Of a DNA stretch of 64,000 bases, positions 19,201 to 29,149 are shown piece after piece. Numbering within the stretch: position 1 is the first letter of the stretch; each line of letters starts with the position of its first letter. Location of the stretch: the NCBI GenBank assembly GCA_033675545.1, contig JAWDGP010003771.1, positions 112,501-176,500 of the forward strand, given 5' to 3'. The notes under the pieces were generated by a model. It saw only the letters and a program-made list of their open reading frames with translations, was not told where the DNA came from and did not search any database. Source of the stretch: Elysia crispata (Eukaryota; Mollusca; Gastropoda; Plakobranchidae). A program made the translations under genes and the position numbers.

Positions 19201-22135
19201 CCAATCTATGGGATTCCCCGCTCCAACATTGCGTATCATAGATGAAGCGTCAGGTGTGCCTGTGAACCTCTCTAGCTCCAAACCAAACGTCGTTGAATAC
19301 GCTGTTCAGGAAGTTGATTGTGGCCACAGAGGATGGTATCGCTGTCAAATGGAACATGCTATCGCGGGCGACGTCCATGTCAAGATGACCCATGTTGAGA
19401 TCGTAACATGCAAGTACTCAGTGGAACTGATTATTGAAATAAATCTAGATCTTAATATGTTACGACGAGGTACATCTGTCGGAAAATAATGTGGAATTAA
19501 AAAGGAAAATAATAGGTGACATAACAAAATTTATCCACAAAGCACTTCATTTCGTGAGTCTTAATAGTGTTGCATGTGCTTCAGTCTTTGAGATAGTATT
19601 TCGAAATTAAGTATAGTGTTTTCTGTTCTTTTTTGTTCCTTCTCTTTTTAAAACAAGTGGAAGTTTAAATCCCATGTGCTGTAGTAGCATTTCAATGGAG
19701 ACTTCATGTTTGCTTTGCAAAAGACTTTCGCAAAAGCTCACTCAGCCTGGACTCTATGATCCATAATGATAACTACAGTGCTTTCTACACCTTTTATAAC
19801 TATCTCAAACTCCGAGATGGCACGGATGCTTTCGCACCAGAGCCAAGTAAAATGTTTACATCGCTTGGGACGGTTTACTGGAAACTGGAAACGGATACGA
19901 GTCTAAACTATTATAGTTTGTAAAGGGGCAATAACCAGTAACTCATCAGGTCATAGCAAACACCAGTTTAAACAAGTAAAACTGCGAGCTCTGCAATGAT
20001 AAAAAGACTTGAACTCTGTGGATAAAAAATGTCGTGCATGTCCAAATACTAACACGCAGTTATTGAAAAGAATTATTTTTAGCACGTTCGTAGCTATGTG
20101 TTCAACGCTCTACACATTGTTGAAAGATTTGATGATTTGTTAAACCTGGTTTCTCAACGCTCTACACATTGTTGAAAGATTTGATGATTTGTTAAACCTG
20201 GTTTCTCAACGCTCTACACATTGTTGAAAGATTTGATGATTTGTTAAACCTGGTTTCTCAACGCTCTACACATTGTTGAAAGATTTGATGATTTGTTAAA
20301 CCTGGTTTCTCAACGCTCTACACATTGTTGAAAGATTTGATGATTTGTTAAACCTGGTTTCTCAACGCTCTACACATTGTTGAAAGATTTGATGATTTGT
20401 TAAACCTGGTTTCTGTTGCAGGGGTAATTTTCTCTCTACTTTTACACAATTTTTTCACAAAAGTAATTTTTTTCAACTTCCAGTTGTTATTATCAGACTC
20501 TATGAAGCAAATGAGCAGCGGATGTTCAAATTAGCCATTATGGCGACAGACCTCAACGTTGATGTTTGTTTTATTAATTGAAGTTGGTAATGGAAAGAGC
20601 GAGGGATAAACTGATTGATCGCAAATCCCAAGTATTTTAAGGTATGTTTTTTTAATCTAACCAGATTACTCTGCTCTTAGAAATCGGCCACTATGTTCTC
20701 TCTTATAATGTTTTTTATAAAGGTATCGATCTTAACTTCTACCATCGGGTTCTATTCCCAGGCCCTCCAACTTGCCCAAGAGATTTCCAACTCTTTTTTA
20801 AACCAAACGACACAAGAATTCAGCTGAGCTGGACACCAAGCTTCAACGGTGGAGCCCAGCAGTCCTTCGTTCTCTTTATCAATAGAAACAATACAAATTG
20901 GAGCCAATACACGTCTGCTATAGATGGCGACATCACTTCCGTGTGGCGAAATGTTTCTGAGTATTCTTTTGGGACAAATTACTCGTTCAGAATAGTGCCG
21001 ACCAATGTATACCTCACTGGAGAACCCAACGCTTCTACCTGTGTGGAGACCGTCCATTTTTCTTCACGTATGTATTATTGTCTTTGTTGTGTTAAAATCT
21101 GTAATGTAATAGTTTAACTGAATATTTTTTTTATTTGTGCAACTAATTTAAGTTCCTAGTGCACTTTTAAGACCTCATTTTCAGCTGCAGCTGGTCTGAG
21201 TGAAAACTGTAGGGTAGGCATGTCCAAAGTCTGGCCTCGGACCAAATATGGTCCGCGATTCAAATTTACACTGACCTGCAGCCTTTGTCATAAAATCAAT
21301 AATAATTAAACGTTAATGGTTCAAACTATTGTTGATATTGGAAAGAATGTCTACATTTGTTATTTCTATATTTAATTTTCTATAGCTGATAGTTTCTCTC
21401 TAGACTATTATTTTAATGTGCCGTTTAAAGCTTTTTCCAAATCCCTATTTAGTCCATATTCACCTTTTCTTATTTAAAAAAATCTAAAAAGGAATGTAAT
21501 CCGATCAGATAACTGTGGTGAATCATTTCATGGCGTTTTACAATCCACTCAAAAACAGCAAGCTATGCAAGCAGCCACAGCCCGAACCTGTTCCCATAAT
21601 AATTCTGGCACATTTCGCCAACCAAACAACTGTAGTAAGTAAAAAAACAGCCCCTCGTCGACAAGCTTTCTGTTTGCGATGATCCAAAATTTACGATGGT
21701 CGGTACCTCTGGATATGTAATTGTATATTTAAATTTGACCTTCAGTCATACGAGCGGGATTTAAGTTTCATACCAAAGTTATGATTTTTCTCAGACACGA
21801 AAATCAAAAGGACGAAGAGGTTTGAAAAATGTCTAAGAAAGTTGGCTCACTACTCGGAAGCAACACATTGCCAGGACTACCGGAATTGAAATTATAACTG
21901 GTTCTTTCGATTGCTTTAAGTTTATAACAAAGGAAGTGTCGAATTACCTTTTTTCTTTCTCCATTTTCTCTCCCCTTGATCTCAACACAAGCATCGCGCC
22001 ATGATATAAAAGATCAGCTACCATCTGGCAATGTTTTCACTTACGGCGGTGTTGATGGCGCCAACATCGCTATCATTATCGCTTCTATTTTGATCTTAGG
22101 AATCGTGGTCGTAGCACTTTTCTCGTCTAAAATAA
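12665..22135 (+). CDS. CTLD-Ig-FN3-TM receptor gene, copy 2 (most complete)
   Basis: Seven phase-compatible exons (12665-13003, 13395-13547, 18061-18255, 18450-18752, 19128-19409, 20762-21067, 21992-22135) join into about 574 residues. In order they encode a Ser/Thr stalk and CTLD, an Ig-like half module, Ig, Ig, FN3 and one transmembrane helix. The product would be a type I cell-surface receptor or adhesion molecule with its lectin-like head farthest from the membrane. The CTLD lacks visible calcium-site motifs. No N-terminal signal exon was found and the first acceptor has shifted relative to copy 1. A possible tail exon lies at 28285. A role in defence recognition is plausible for a tandemly duplicated lectin/Ig receptor in a snail, but that is inference. 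Confidence 0.6.
13395..13547 (+). CDS. copy 2 exon: second half of CTLD
   Basis: Acceptor ctttcttcag, donor tatg|gtaggt, phase 1-1. Compared with copy 1 it has four amino-acid changes (Val/Asp, Gln/Glu, Arg/Ser, Asn/Ile) and two silent changes. The three cysteines are kept. Confidence 0.75.
13560..14600. other. intron sequence, no gene seen
   Basis: Duplicate of about 5830-6830. It includes a T-rich tract with a ttgtt interruption every ~20 bases (about 14084-14147). Confidence 0.6.
14640..15670 (-). mobile_element. three successive partial copies of the dispersed repeat
   Basis: Units at about 14640-14920, 14970-15150 and 15290-15670 repeat the gagccaca...ctacat, ttggaattctt...ca and gcagccct...gtttatc landmarks of the 6840-7310 element. 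The small open frame is broken here: the matching start at about 15658 runs into a stop nine codons in. Copy 1 has one unit at this place, so units were gained here or lost there. Confidence 0.6.
15680..18060. other. intron sequence, no gene seen
   Basis: Duplicate of about 7320-9794, with an (at)n microsatellite at 16206-16239 and an atctagatc cluster at about 16810-17330. No coding pattern is visible. Confidence 0.6.
18061..18255 (+). CDS. copy 2 exon: Ig-like module of 65 residues
   Basis: Same exon as 9795-9989, with acceptor ctctgcag and donor ttag|gtgata, phase 1-1. A single base difference (gta to gca) changes one residue. Confidence 0.65.
18450..18752 (+). CDS. copy 2 exon: Ig-like domain
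   Basis: Same exon as 10184-10486, phase 1-1. B-strand FRVTCHADGWPQP and F-strand GSIGCNAKNELG give the Ig disulphide pair. Either ag at 18447 or 18449 could serve as acceptor; 18449 gives the expected phase. Confidence 0.75.
19128..19409 (+). CDS. copy 2 exon: second complete Ig domain, probable GC-AG donor
   Basis: Acceptor tgcctccag, phase 1 start. The Ig signature is clear: GDSMSLRCQSMGFPAPTLRI, then VEYAVQEVDCGHRGWYRCQM (the Y-x-C of the F strand) and KMTHVEIV. No GT in the expected phase lies close to the domain end. The sequence acat|GCAAGT fits the known GC-AG intron consensus and gives phase 1 (282 bp). A GT at 19470 also keeps phase but adds 20 unlikely residues. This exon has no counterpart in copy 1. 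Confidence 0.65.
19470..20100. other. intron sequence, no gene seen
   Basis: Unique to copy 2. I see no exon, repeat or RNA gene. Confidence 0.5.
20102..20413. repeat. 52-bp minisatellite, 6 units
   Basis: Six essentially identical units (core tcaacgctctacacattgtt) lie in the intron between the Ig and FN3 exons. The lack of divergence points to recent expansion. Confidence 0.95.
20762..21067 (+). CDS. copy 2 exon: fibronectin type III domain
   Basis: Acceptor attcccag, donor tcac|gtatgt, phase 1-1, 306 bp. FN3 landmarks are PPTCP at the start, TRIQLSWTPSFNGG (B-strand Trp), FVLFINRNN, and SFGTNYSFRIVPTN (the Tyr-x-Phe-x-Ile F strand). Sequons NNT, NWS, NVS, NYS and NAS suggest a glycosylated extracellular domain. 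Copy 1 lacks this exon. Confidence 0.8.
21068..21991. other. intron with hAT-like repeat
   Basis: It matches about 10815-12169 of copy 1, apart from the ~420-bp and ~93-bp segments found only there. The hAT-like stretch is at about 21216-21330. Confidence 0.5.
21992..22135 (+). CDS. copy 2 exon: transmembrane segment
   Basis: The acceptor is probably caacacaag; the copy 1 acceptor 'gatatcag' is changed to 'gatctcaa' here. The donor is ataa|gtgagt and phase 1-1 is kept (144 bp). It has the same juxtamembrane and hydrophobic sequence as copy 1 apart from a few residues (Asn to Ile in GANIA). Confidence 0.7.
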
Positions 22136-22524
22136 GTGAGTAATAGAGCCTTATCAGTTCATGCGATTAGTATTTGCAAACCATAAAAGTAAAATTGATT
22201 TTTAAAAAATATGTCATCATTGCCTGCTTCATTTAATGTAGTGCCAACCATTTTGAACTTCTCACGTGGTCTTTTAGGTTTAGCTCACTACCATTGTAGT
22301 TTGGCCTTGACTGACAAAAGTTAATATGGCAATGTTAAATGCTTTTCTTTTATTTTTAATTTTTCTTTTATGATGTTATGGAAATTGAGAAATAGGAAAA
22401 GGGTAAGCGCATATGTTAAACCGCCATCGCAGAAAAAATGATATAATGAGTAGATCCATAAACCCATAAATTGTTTAACTATCCATGAACCAATATGCAA
22501 GCCACCGTCTATGTGTTTGTATAT

Positions 22525-22592
22525 ATAAAGTATATATATATATATAGATATAGATATATATATATATAATAATAATAATAATACCGAAAGAT

Positions 22593-22661
<69 letters not shown>

Positions 22662-22755
22662 GTGAAAGCAAAAGGGAGATAAGTAAAAATTGACCGGGTA
22701 AAAGTAAAGACTAACAGATAGATAGATATATAGATAAAAGAGAAAGAGAGAGAGA

Positions 22756-22820
<65 letters not shown>
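22525..22820. repeat. (AT)n and (GA)n microsatellites
   Basis: An (at)n/(aat)n block at about 22528-22582 is followed by two pure (ag)n runs (about 22602-22657 and 22741-22815) and a short gata block between them. Minus-strand open frames here are Leu/Ser repeats without meaning. Confidence 0.95.
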
Positions 22821-23960
22821 AGTGCTAATTTTAGCCAGTATGACTGTATAAGAAGTAATTTTAAGAAACTTTTTATAATGTGAACTATGAAAGACGAGGA
22901 AGTTATTGATTTGCTATTTCTTGCAAAGAGACAACTATAACAAAGGTAACTTTTTTTTATCCTTTAATCATCCAGAATCCGCATTTCAAAAAAGCAAACT
23001 CAGGTAATTATTCACTATGACTAGTTTAGTCACTTCATGTGACTTACGAAACTTTTCGGATATAAGCGCTTATGCATTAAAAAGATGAGTACTGGTAAAG
23101 AACGACTAAAAAACATTTAAAGCGAATTTTAGTAAAGCTGATCTTTTTGTTTTTATAGTGCGTTAGTGCCCGAACTCTATAATGATGTAGAACTAATAAC
23201 ATTGCTTTATCTATAGAACAATAACTCGCATTTACAGCTATTTCCATGCATTACATTAATGTGTCCATTATAATATAATCGCATAGAGTAGTGTTATTGC
23301 ATGTGATTTTACATCTATGATTTTCTCATTGACAGGAAACTAAGTATAGCCCTTGAGAGCTTGAACAGACTTATTAGCTATTCAGGTAAGCATACATTTG
23401 TCAGGAAACCATAGCCTGTTTCCTTATGCGGTGTTTGTATGTACAGTAACAAAAATGTATTTCATTGTTCTTTAAAGTAAAACAGTAAAAATCATTAACC
23501 TGTCTTATCCAATAAATAACTGTGATAGACATAAATATCAAGTAAAACCTCCTACTCTTAACAATCACTAGTTGTACCAGGATTCGCTTTTATATCCAGT
23601 AAACAATAACTGCTAGCTATAGCTAAGGCTATTTATCATTCGGTCAAGACAAAGTATGAACGTAAGGTACCGGTATACCTAAAAACTAGAATAACTCAAC
23701 TCCGAGCGAAAAAAGCTTTGGCACTGTTCTAATGAATATACTGCCCAGTCAAATGGTATATAAGGCCGAGTCAAGCCACAGAACTCTCCGGTATTTATCA
23801 GCACTATGCTTAGAGTTAGATGATCATAAGAATTAGGGCAATGAGCCAGAAACGTCATGAAGAGTAAAGTATTCTTTTGGTATAAATATACTATAATCCT
23901 TCATTTCACCTTTAAAGCTGAATTCGCCCAATTTATCACTATACATGTGCTTAACCTCTG
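22821..23960. other. no gene recognised
   Basis: AT-rich sequence after the receptor's last clear exon. It is presumed intron or intergenic, and I see no supported exon. Confidence 0.5.
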
Positions 23961-25112
23961 TTCAGAAAATCAAATGATGTAGATAACTGTTAAAACAATG
24001 CAAAGATTTGTTACTTCTTCGAGAACTTTGTTTCCTGTAAGATCTTTGTCCGTCCCTTCGACTGAAATGGCTCTCCTTGTCTCTCCCCTTACACGCAAAA
24101 GTTGTTCAGAAAATCACATGATGTAGATAACTGTTAAAACAATGCAAAGATTTGTTACTTCTTCGAGAACTTTGTTTCCTGTAAGATCTTTGTCCGTCCC
24201 TTCGACTGAAATGGCTCTCCTTGTCTCTCCCCTTACACGCAAAAGTTGTTCAGAAAATCACATGATGTAGATAACTGTTAAAACAATGCAAAGATTTGTT
24301 ACTTCTTCGAGAACTTTGTTTCCTGTAAGATCTTTGTCCGTCCCTTCGACTGAAATGGCTCTCCTTGTCTCTCCCCTTACACGCAAAAGTTGTTCAGAAA
24401 ATCAAATGATGTAGATAACTGTTAAAACAATGCAAAGATTTGTTACTTTTTCGAGAACTTTGTTTCCTGTAAGATCTTTGTCCGTCCCTTCGACTGAAAT
24501 GGCTCTCCTTGTCTCTCCCCTTACACGCAAAAGTTGTTCAGAAAATCACATGATGTAGATAACTGTTAAAACAATGCAAAGATTTGTTACTTCTTCGAGA
24601 ACTTTGTTTCCTGTAAGATCTTTGTCCGTCCCTTCGACTGAAATGGCTCTCCTTGTCTCTCCCCTTACACGCAAAAGTTGTTCAGAAAATCAAATGATGT
24701 AGATAACTGTTAAAACAATGCAAAGATTTGTTACTTCTTCGAGAACTTTGTTTCCTGTAAGATCTTTGTCCGTCCCTTCGACTGAAATGGCTCTCCTTGT
24801 CTCTCCCCTTACACGCAAAAGTTGTTCAGAAAATCACATGATGTAGATAACTGTTAAAACAATGCAAAGATTTGTTACTTTTTCGAGAACTTTGTTTCCT
24901 GTAAGATCTTTGTCCGTCCCTTCGACTGAAATGGCTCTCCTTGTCTCTCCCCTTACACGCAAAAGTTGTTCAGAAAATCACATGATGTAGATAACTGTTA
25001 AAACAATGCAAAGATTTGTTACTTTTTCGAGAACTTTGTTTCCTGTAAGATCTTTGTCCGTCCCTTCGACTGAAATGGCTCTCCTTGTCTCTCCCCTTAC
25101 ACGCAAAAGTTG
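23961..25112. repeat. 144-bp tandem repeat, 8 units
   Basis: Units start at 23961, 24105, 24249, 24393, 24537, 24681, 24825 and 24969. They differ at only two visible sites: caaatg or cacatg early in the unit, and ttacttc or ttacttt later. The end of the array runs into a coding-like relic on the minus strand. Confidence 0.97.
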
Positions 25113-26020
25113 TGCTCCTTGCCCTCTTACCTGCACCCACAAATGTTTTACTCTCAATGTCATCTAACAGTTTCCTTCTAACTTCACCTTGAGAGGTCCA
25201 GTATGTCTTTCAATTAAGCCTTTACGATTATTATCTCATCTAGCTGTCTATTCAAAGCTTTAACAAAGGATCCTACCACTATCTTCAAGCCACAGATTTT
25301 TTTTTTATACAATCATATTTCTCTCTACGCCAATTGTCAAACAATTTTTCTAATAGCCTCTATCATGGGAAATCATCTAAGCCTGAACTTTTCTCATGTA
25401 GTAAGATCCTTTTGAACGTCATCGTATCAGAAGGCCATAAATTCATGCATAACAAGGTCCACTGCCTTGCGGAATTCGTAGCTGATTTATTTAAACCTAC
25501 ATAAAAGGGTTTATGAATGGATTTTGATTTTGCAACATTGACTATCTGTTGCATTTATGCATTTTGATGACACTATTAATTTCTCTCTATCCAACGTTTC
25601 ATTAGGCAAATCATCCAGCATGTTTAATAAAGTCTTTATTATGATTTTATTTCTGTCATCATAAGACTTTATCAAACAACCCTTCAAGCATCTTCAGTTG
25701 TGCCTTAATGACAGTTTTTCTCGACGAAACACTTTGTCTAACAGACTCTTTAGTACCGGTATCCCCAGTTGTGCCTTTATGGCATAATTATAGTTCTCTA
25801 GATATGCTTTGTCAAACAATCCTTTGGGTGTTTTCAGGCCAAAATCATCCGTAACGGTTTTTTCTATTTCAAACAATAATTATTGTTGAATATTTTTTCC
25901 GACAGATTCCAATTTTGAGCCATCGATCAGTAACTCCTCGAGTAATTTAAGTGTTTTTGAGACCAATGCTTGAGATGAAGCTATTTCCTCTACTTGCTGA
26001 AAAAGACAGACTGTTACTGT
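25100..26020 (-). pseudogene. coding-like relic on the minus strand
   Basis: Read on the minus strand, a possible acceptor tttttcag (near 26008) opens QVEEIASSQALVSKTLKLLE, which stops after about 38 residues. An open stretch at 25876-25694 includes KGLFDKAYLENYNYAIKAQL and LKSLLDKVFRREKLSLRHN. Further on are LKMLEGLFDKVL, IKTLLNMLDDLPNETLDREK and, next to a clean gcag|gtaaga donor, EVRRKLLDDIESKTFVGA. The pieces repeat a theme (LL-D-K/D plus charged residues) but are split by stops and frameshifts. This looks like a decayed helical or coiled-coil repeat gene. I do not recognise the family. Confidence 0.4.
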
Positions 26021-26134
26021 ATATCTGTCATTAACGGTGGATTTTTACAATCAAATATCCAGCTACAAATAAGTTTGCATGTAGTGAATGGTGATCATGG
26101 TGTCCACTATCAACCTTGACGGCTCTAATCAGTC

Positions 26135-27525
26135 ATGACGACCACTGAACAATCGCCGACCCATTCATCACAACCTACGAACAATCACCGAACCAATCAT
26201 CATGACCACCGAACATTTGTCGAACCAATCATCACAGCCCACAAACAATTGTCGAACCAATCACCACAGCCCACGAACAATTGTCGAACCAATCATCACA
26301 GCCCACGAACAATTGTTGAACCAATCATCACAACCACCGAACAATCGTCCAACCAATCATCACAGCCCACGGACAATCGTCCAACCAATCATCACAGCCC
26401 ACGGACAATCGTCGAACCAATCATCACGACCATCGAACAATCGTCGAACCAATCATCACAGTCCACGGACAATTGTCGAACCAATCATCACGGCCACCGA
26501 ACATTTTTCGAACCAATCATCGCAACCCACGGACAATCGTCGAACCAATCATCACAGCCCACGAACAAAAGTTGAACCGATCATCACGGCCACCGAACAT
26601 TTGTCGAACCAATCATCACAGCCCATGAACAACCGTCGAACCAATCATCACAGCCCACGAACAATCGTCGAACCAATCATCACGACCATCGAACAATCGT
26701 CGAACCAATCATCACAGCCCACGGACAATCGTCCAACCAATCATCTAGACCATCGAACATTCGTCCAACCAATCATCACAGCCCATGAAAAGTCGTCCAA
26801 CCAATCATCACAGCCCACGGACAATCGTCCAACCAATCATCACAACCCATGAACAACCGTCTAACCAATCATCACAGCCCATGAACAATCGTCGAACCAA
26901 TCATCGCAGCCCACGGAAAGCGTCGAACCAATCATCTAGACCATCGAACAATCGTAGAACCAATCTTCACAGCCCACGTACAATCGTCGAACCAATCATC
27001 ACAGCCCATGGACAATCGTCAAACCAATCATCACAGCCCATGGACAATCGTCGAACCAATCATCACAGCCCATGGACAATCGTCAAACCAATCATCACAA
27101 CTCACGAACAATAGTCGAACCAATCATCACAGCCCACGAACAATCGTCCAACCAAATAATCACAGCCCACGAACAATCGTCGAACTAATCATCACAGCCC
27201 ATTGATAATCGTCGAACCAATCATCACGACCACCGAACAATCGTCCAACCAAAAATCACAGCCCACGAACAATTGTCGAACCAATCATCACAACCCATGG
27301 ACAATCGTCGAACCAATCATCACAGCCCAAGGACAATCGTCGAACCAATCATCACGACGACCTAACAATCGTCCAACCAATCATCACAGCCCACGAACAA
27401 TTGTCGAACCAATCATCACAGGCCACGGACAATCGTCCAACCAATCATCACAGGCCACGGACAATCGTCCAACCAATCATCACAGGCCACGGACAATCGT
27501 CCAACCAATCATCTAGGCCACCGAA
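26135..27525. repeat. 32-bp minisatellite, about 43 units
   Basis: The core is ccaatcatcacagcccacga followed by acaatcgtcgaa (32 bp), with variants cacgacc/cagccc and cgtccaa/cgtcgaa. No plus-strand frame of the unit has a stop, so long His/Asn/Pro/Thr-rich open frames run through it. They are period effects. Confidence 0.95.
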
Positions 27526-27544
27526 CAATCCCATTGATTCCCTT

Positions 27545-27860
27545 CCAATGCCCCAGAAGTAGTGACTTGTGAAGCCTATCAATCATGAAAACTCCAATCG
27601 AAAATGATGCCTTGAATTTGTGACAACGCATTTATTTATCTTGATGCTTTGAACCAGTGGGGAATCGCTTATCAATCAAGATGCTTTGAACTTATTAGGA
27701 AACGCCTATCATAAGATAACGCTTCGATATCAATCGTAACGCTTCCAACCAACAAGAACGCTCTCTATTAATCTTGACGCTTTTAACTTTCGAGGACGTC
27801 TTCAAGCAGTCTTGACGCTTCAACTAATGAGGACGCCCCCTATCAATCCGGACGTTTCAT
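27545..27860. repeat. degenerate gacgctt repeat
   Basis: Words like gacgctt, gaacgcctatcaatc and ttgacgctt recur about every 30-60 bases. This is an older, decayed array next to the 32-bp one. Confidence 0.5.
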
Positions 27861-27917
27861 GTAAATGTATTATCATTATAAATAAAAAATCATAACTTAT
27901 ATACATAGAGAGAAAGT

Positions 27918-27921
27918 GAGC

Positions 27922-27986
<65 letters not shown>

Positions 27987-27990
27987 GGGG
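27918..27990. repeat. (GA)n microsatellite
   Basis: A pure ag/ga dinucleotide run followed by a G-rich end. Confidence 0.95.
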
Positions 27991-28284
27991 TGGAATAAAG
28001 TTGTAAAACACAGAAGAGGAAGGCAGACTGTTCAGTAAATGTTTCTCAAGAAGAATCATGGTTTCGTTCTTTTTACAGAGGAAGAGAATTTAAAAAAAAA
28101 TGTTCTAAATGTATTTTCTTTTTACATTTACATTTGAATGATGCGAGATATAAATTCTACTGCTTTGCTTATTCTATATAGTTATAGTTATAATTATAAT
28201 CGATTTGAAAGTTTTATTTCACTCTTATATACTGAATATAGTAATCCTTGGCTTAAACAAATAAAAATTTAATCATTGTTTTAG

Positions 28285-28340
28285 CTGGCGAGTTATTCAC
28301 ATATTTGATGGATACAAACATTTCAAGACCAGCAAGTTGA
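28285..28340 (+). CDS. possible last coding exon (cytoplasmic tail) of receptor
   Basis: Acceptor cattgttttag followed by a phase 1 frame encoding GELFTYLMDTNISRPAS and then tga. A phase 1 start fits the receptor's TM exon end (a|ct gives Thr). An AATAAA lies at 28702-28707, compatible with a 3' UTR. The distance from the TM exon (6 kb of repeats) and the short exon make this a weak call. The tail has no ITIM/ITAM-like tyrosine motif. Confidence 0.3.
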
Positions 28341-29140
28341 TGTCTTCAATCGAGGTTCGGTCCAGTGTCGTATAAACAAGACCTTCCTACCACACAATCC
28401 GGATTTGGTAAGACATCGACGGTAGAGCAAACATTTACGTTGAAGAATTGCCTTGCATTAAATACTAACTCTGTAGTTACTTGCTGACGCACAACTTCAG
28501 AAAAAGGAAGATATCTTCAACTGCATTCAATAGATTGTCGAGTGCAAGATTTTCATGGTTACCAAAGTTTGTTCTCAAGTATTTTCTTATCATGAGCACA
28601 ATTCTGTAGTCCTCTTCCCTCCCCAAAGATTATTCCGTACCGTCTCTCTACCTCTGATCCACCGCCATTGGAATGCACTGTCATCAAAATCATTGTGATA
28701 AAATAAAACATTATATACCCTGGGATGGACCCCCTGCAAACAACAATACAAGAAAAAAATCTTTTTCATTCTGGTCTCATTTTTTTATACACGTGCGTTC
28801 AGACTTTGAAGAAAAGATTCCCAGATATATGCACAGATTATGATAGAGTGTGCCTTGAGAACTATTTCTCAGTTCTTTATTTATTATTAAATTTTGATTA
28901 CATACTGTTTTATGTTTTGTAACCATGCAATATTTAAGATGTATGCTCCTGTTTTCTTGCTTATTCAGCCATAATGATCGTGTATCAGAGAAAACTGCTC
29001 ATTGGATTCACATATTTTGTTCACTCAATGGTCAAGCTGTAGCCATGTCTTACATTGATAATTCAGAAAGCTTGTATTAAAGTTTTGCTTTATTTTGTTT
29101 AGCAAAATCCCTGACAAAACGAATTTGGTCATGAGCTGAT
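28341..29140. other. no further gene recognised
   Basis: It includes the AATAAA noted above and a 65-codon chance open frame at 28725-28922. Nothing else is supported. Confidence 0.4.
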
Positions 29141-29149
29141 TGAATAATA

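Noticed and set aside
22321-22671. Minus-strand 116-codon frame with a Leu/Ser run
   Set aside because: It is generated by the (ga)n and (at)n microsatellites. The same applies to 27820-28059 and 7819-8028.
26135-27516. Five long plus-strand open frames of 65-216 codons
   Set aside because: They are produced by a 32-bp unit without stops and overlap each other in different frames.
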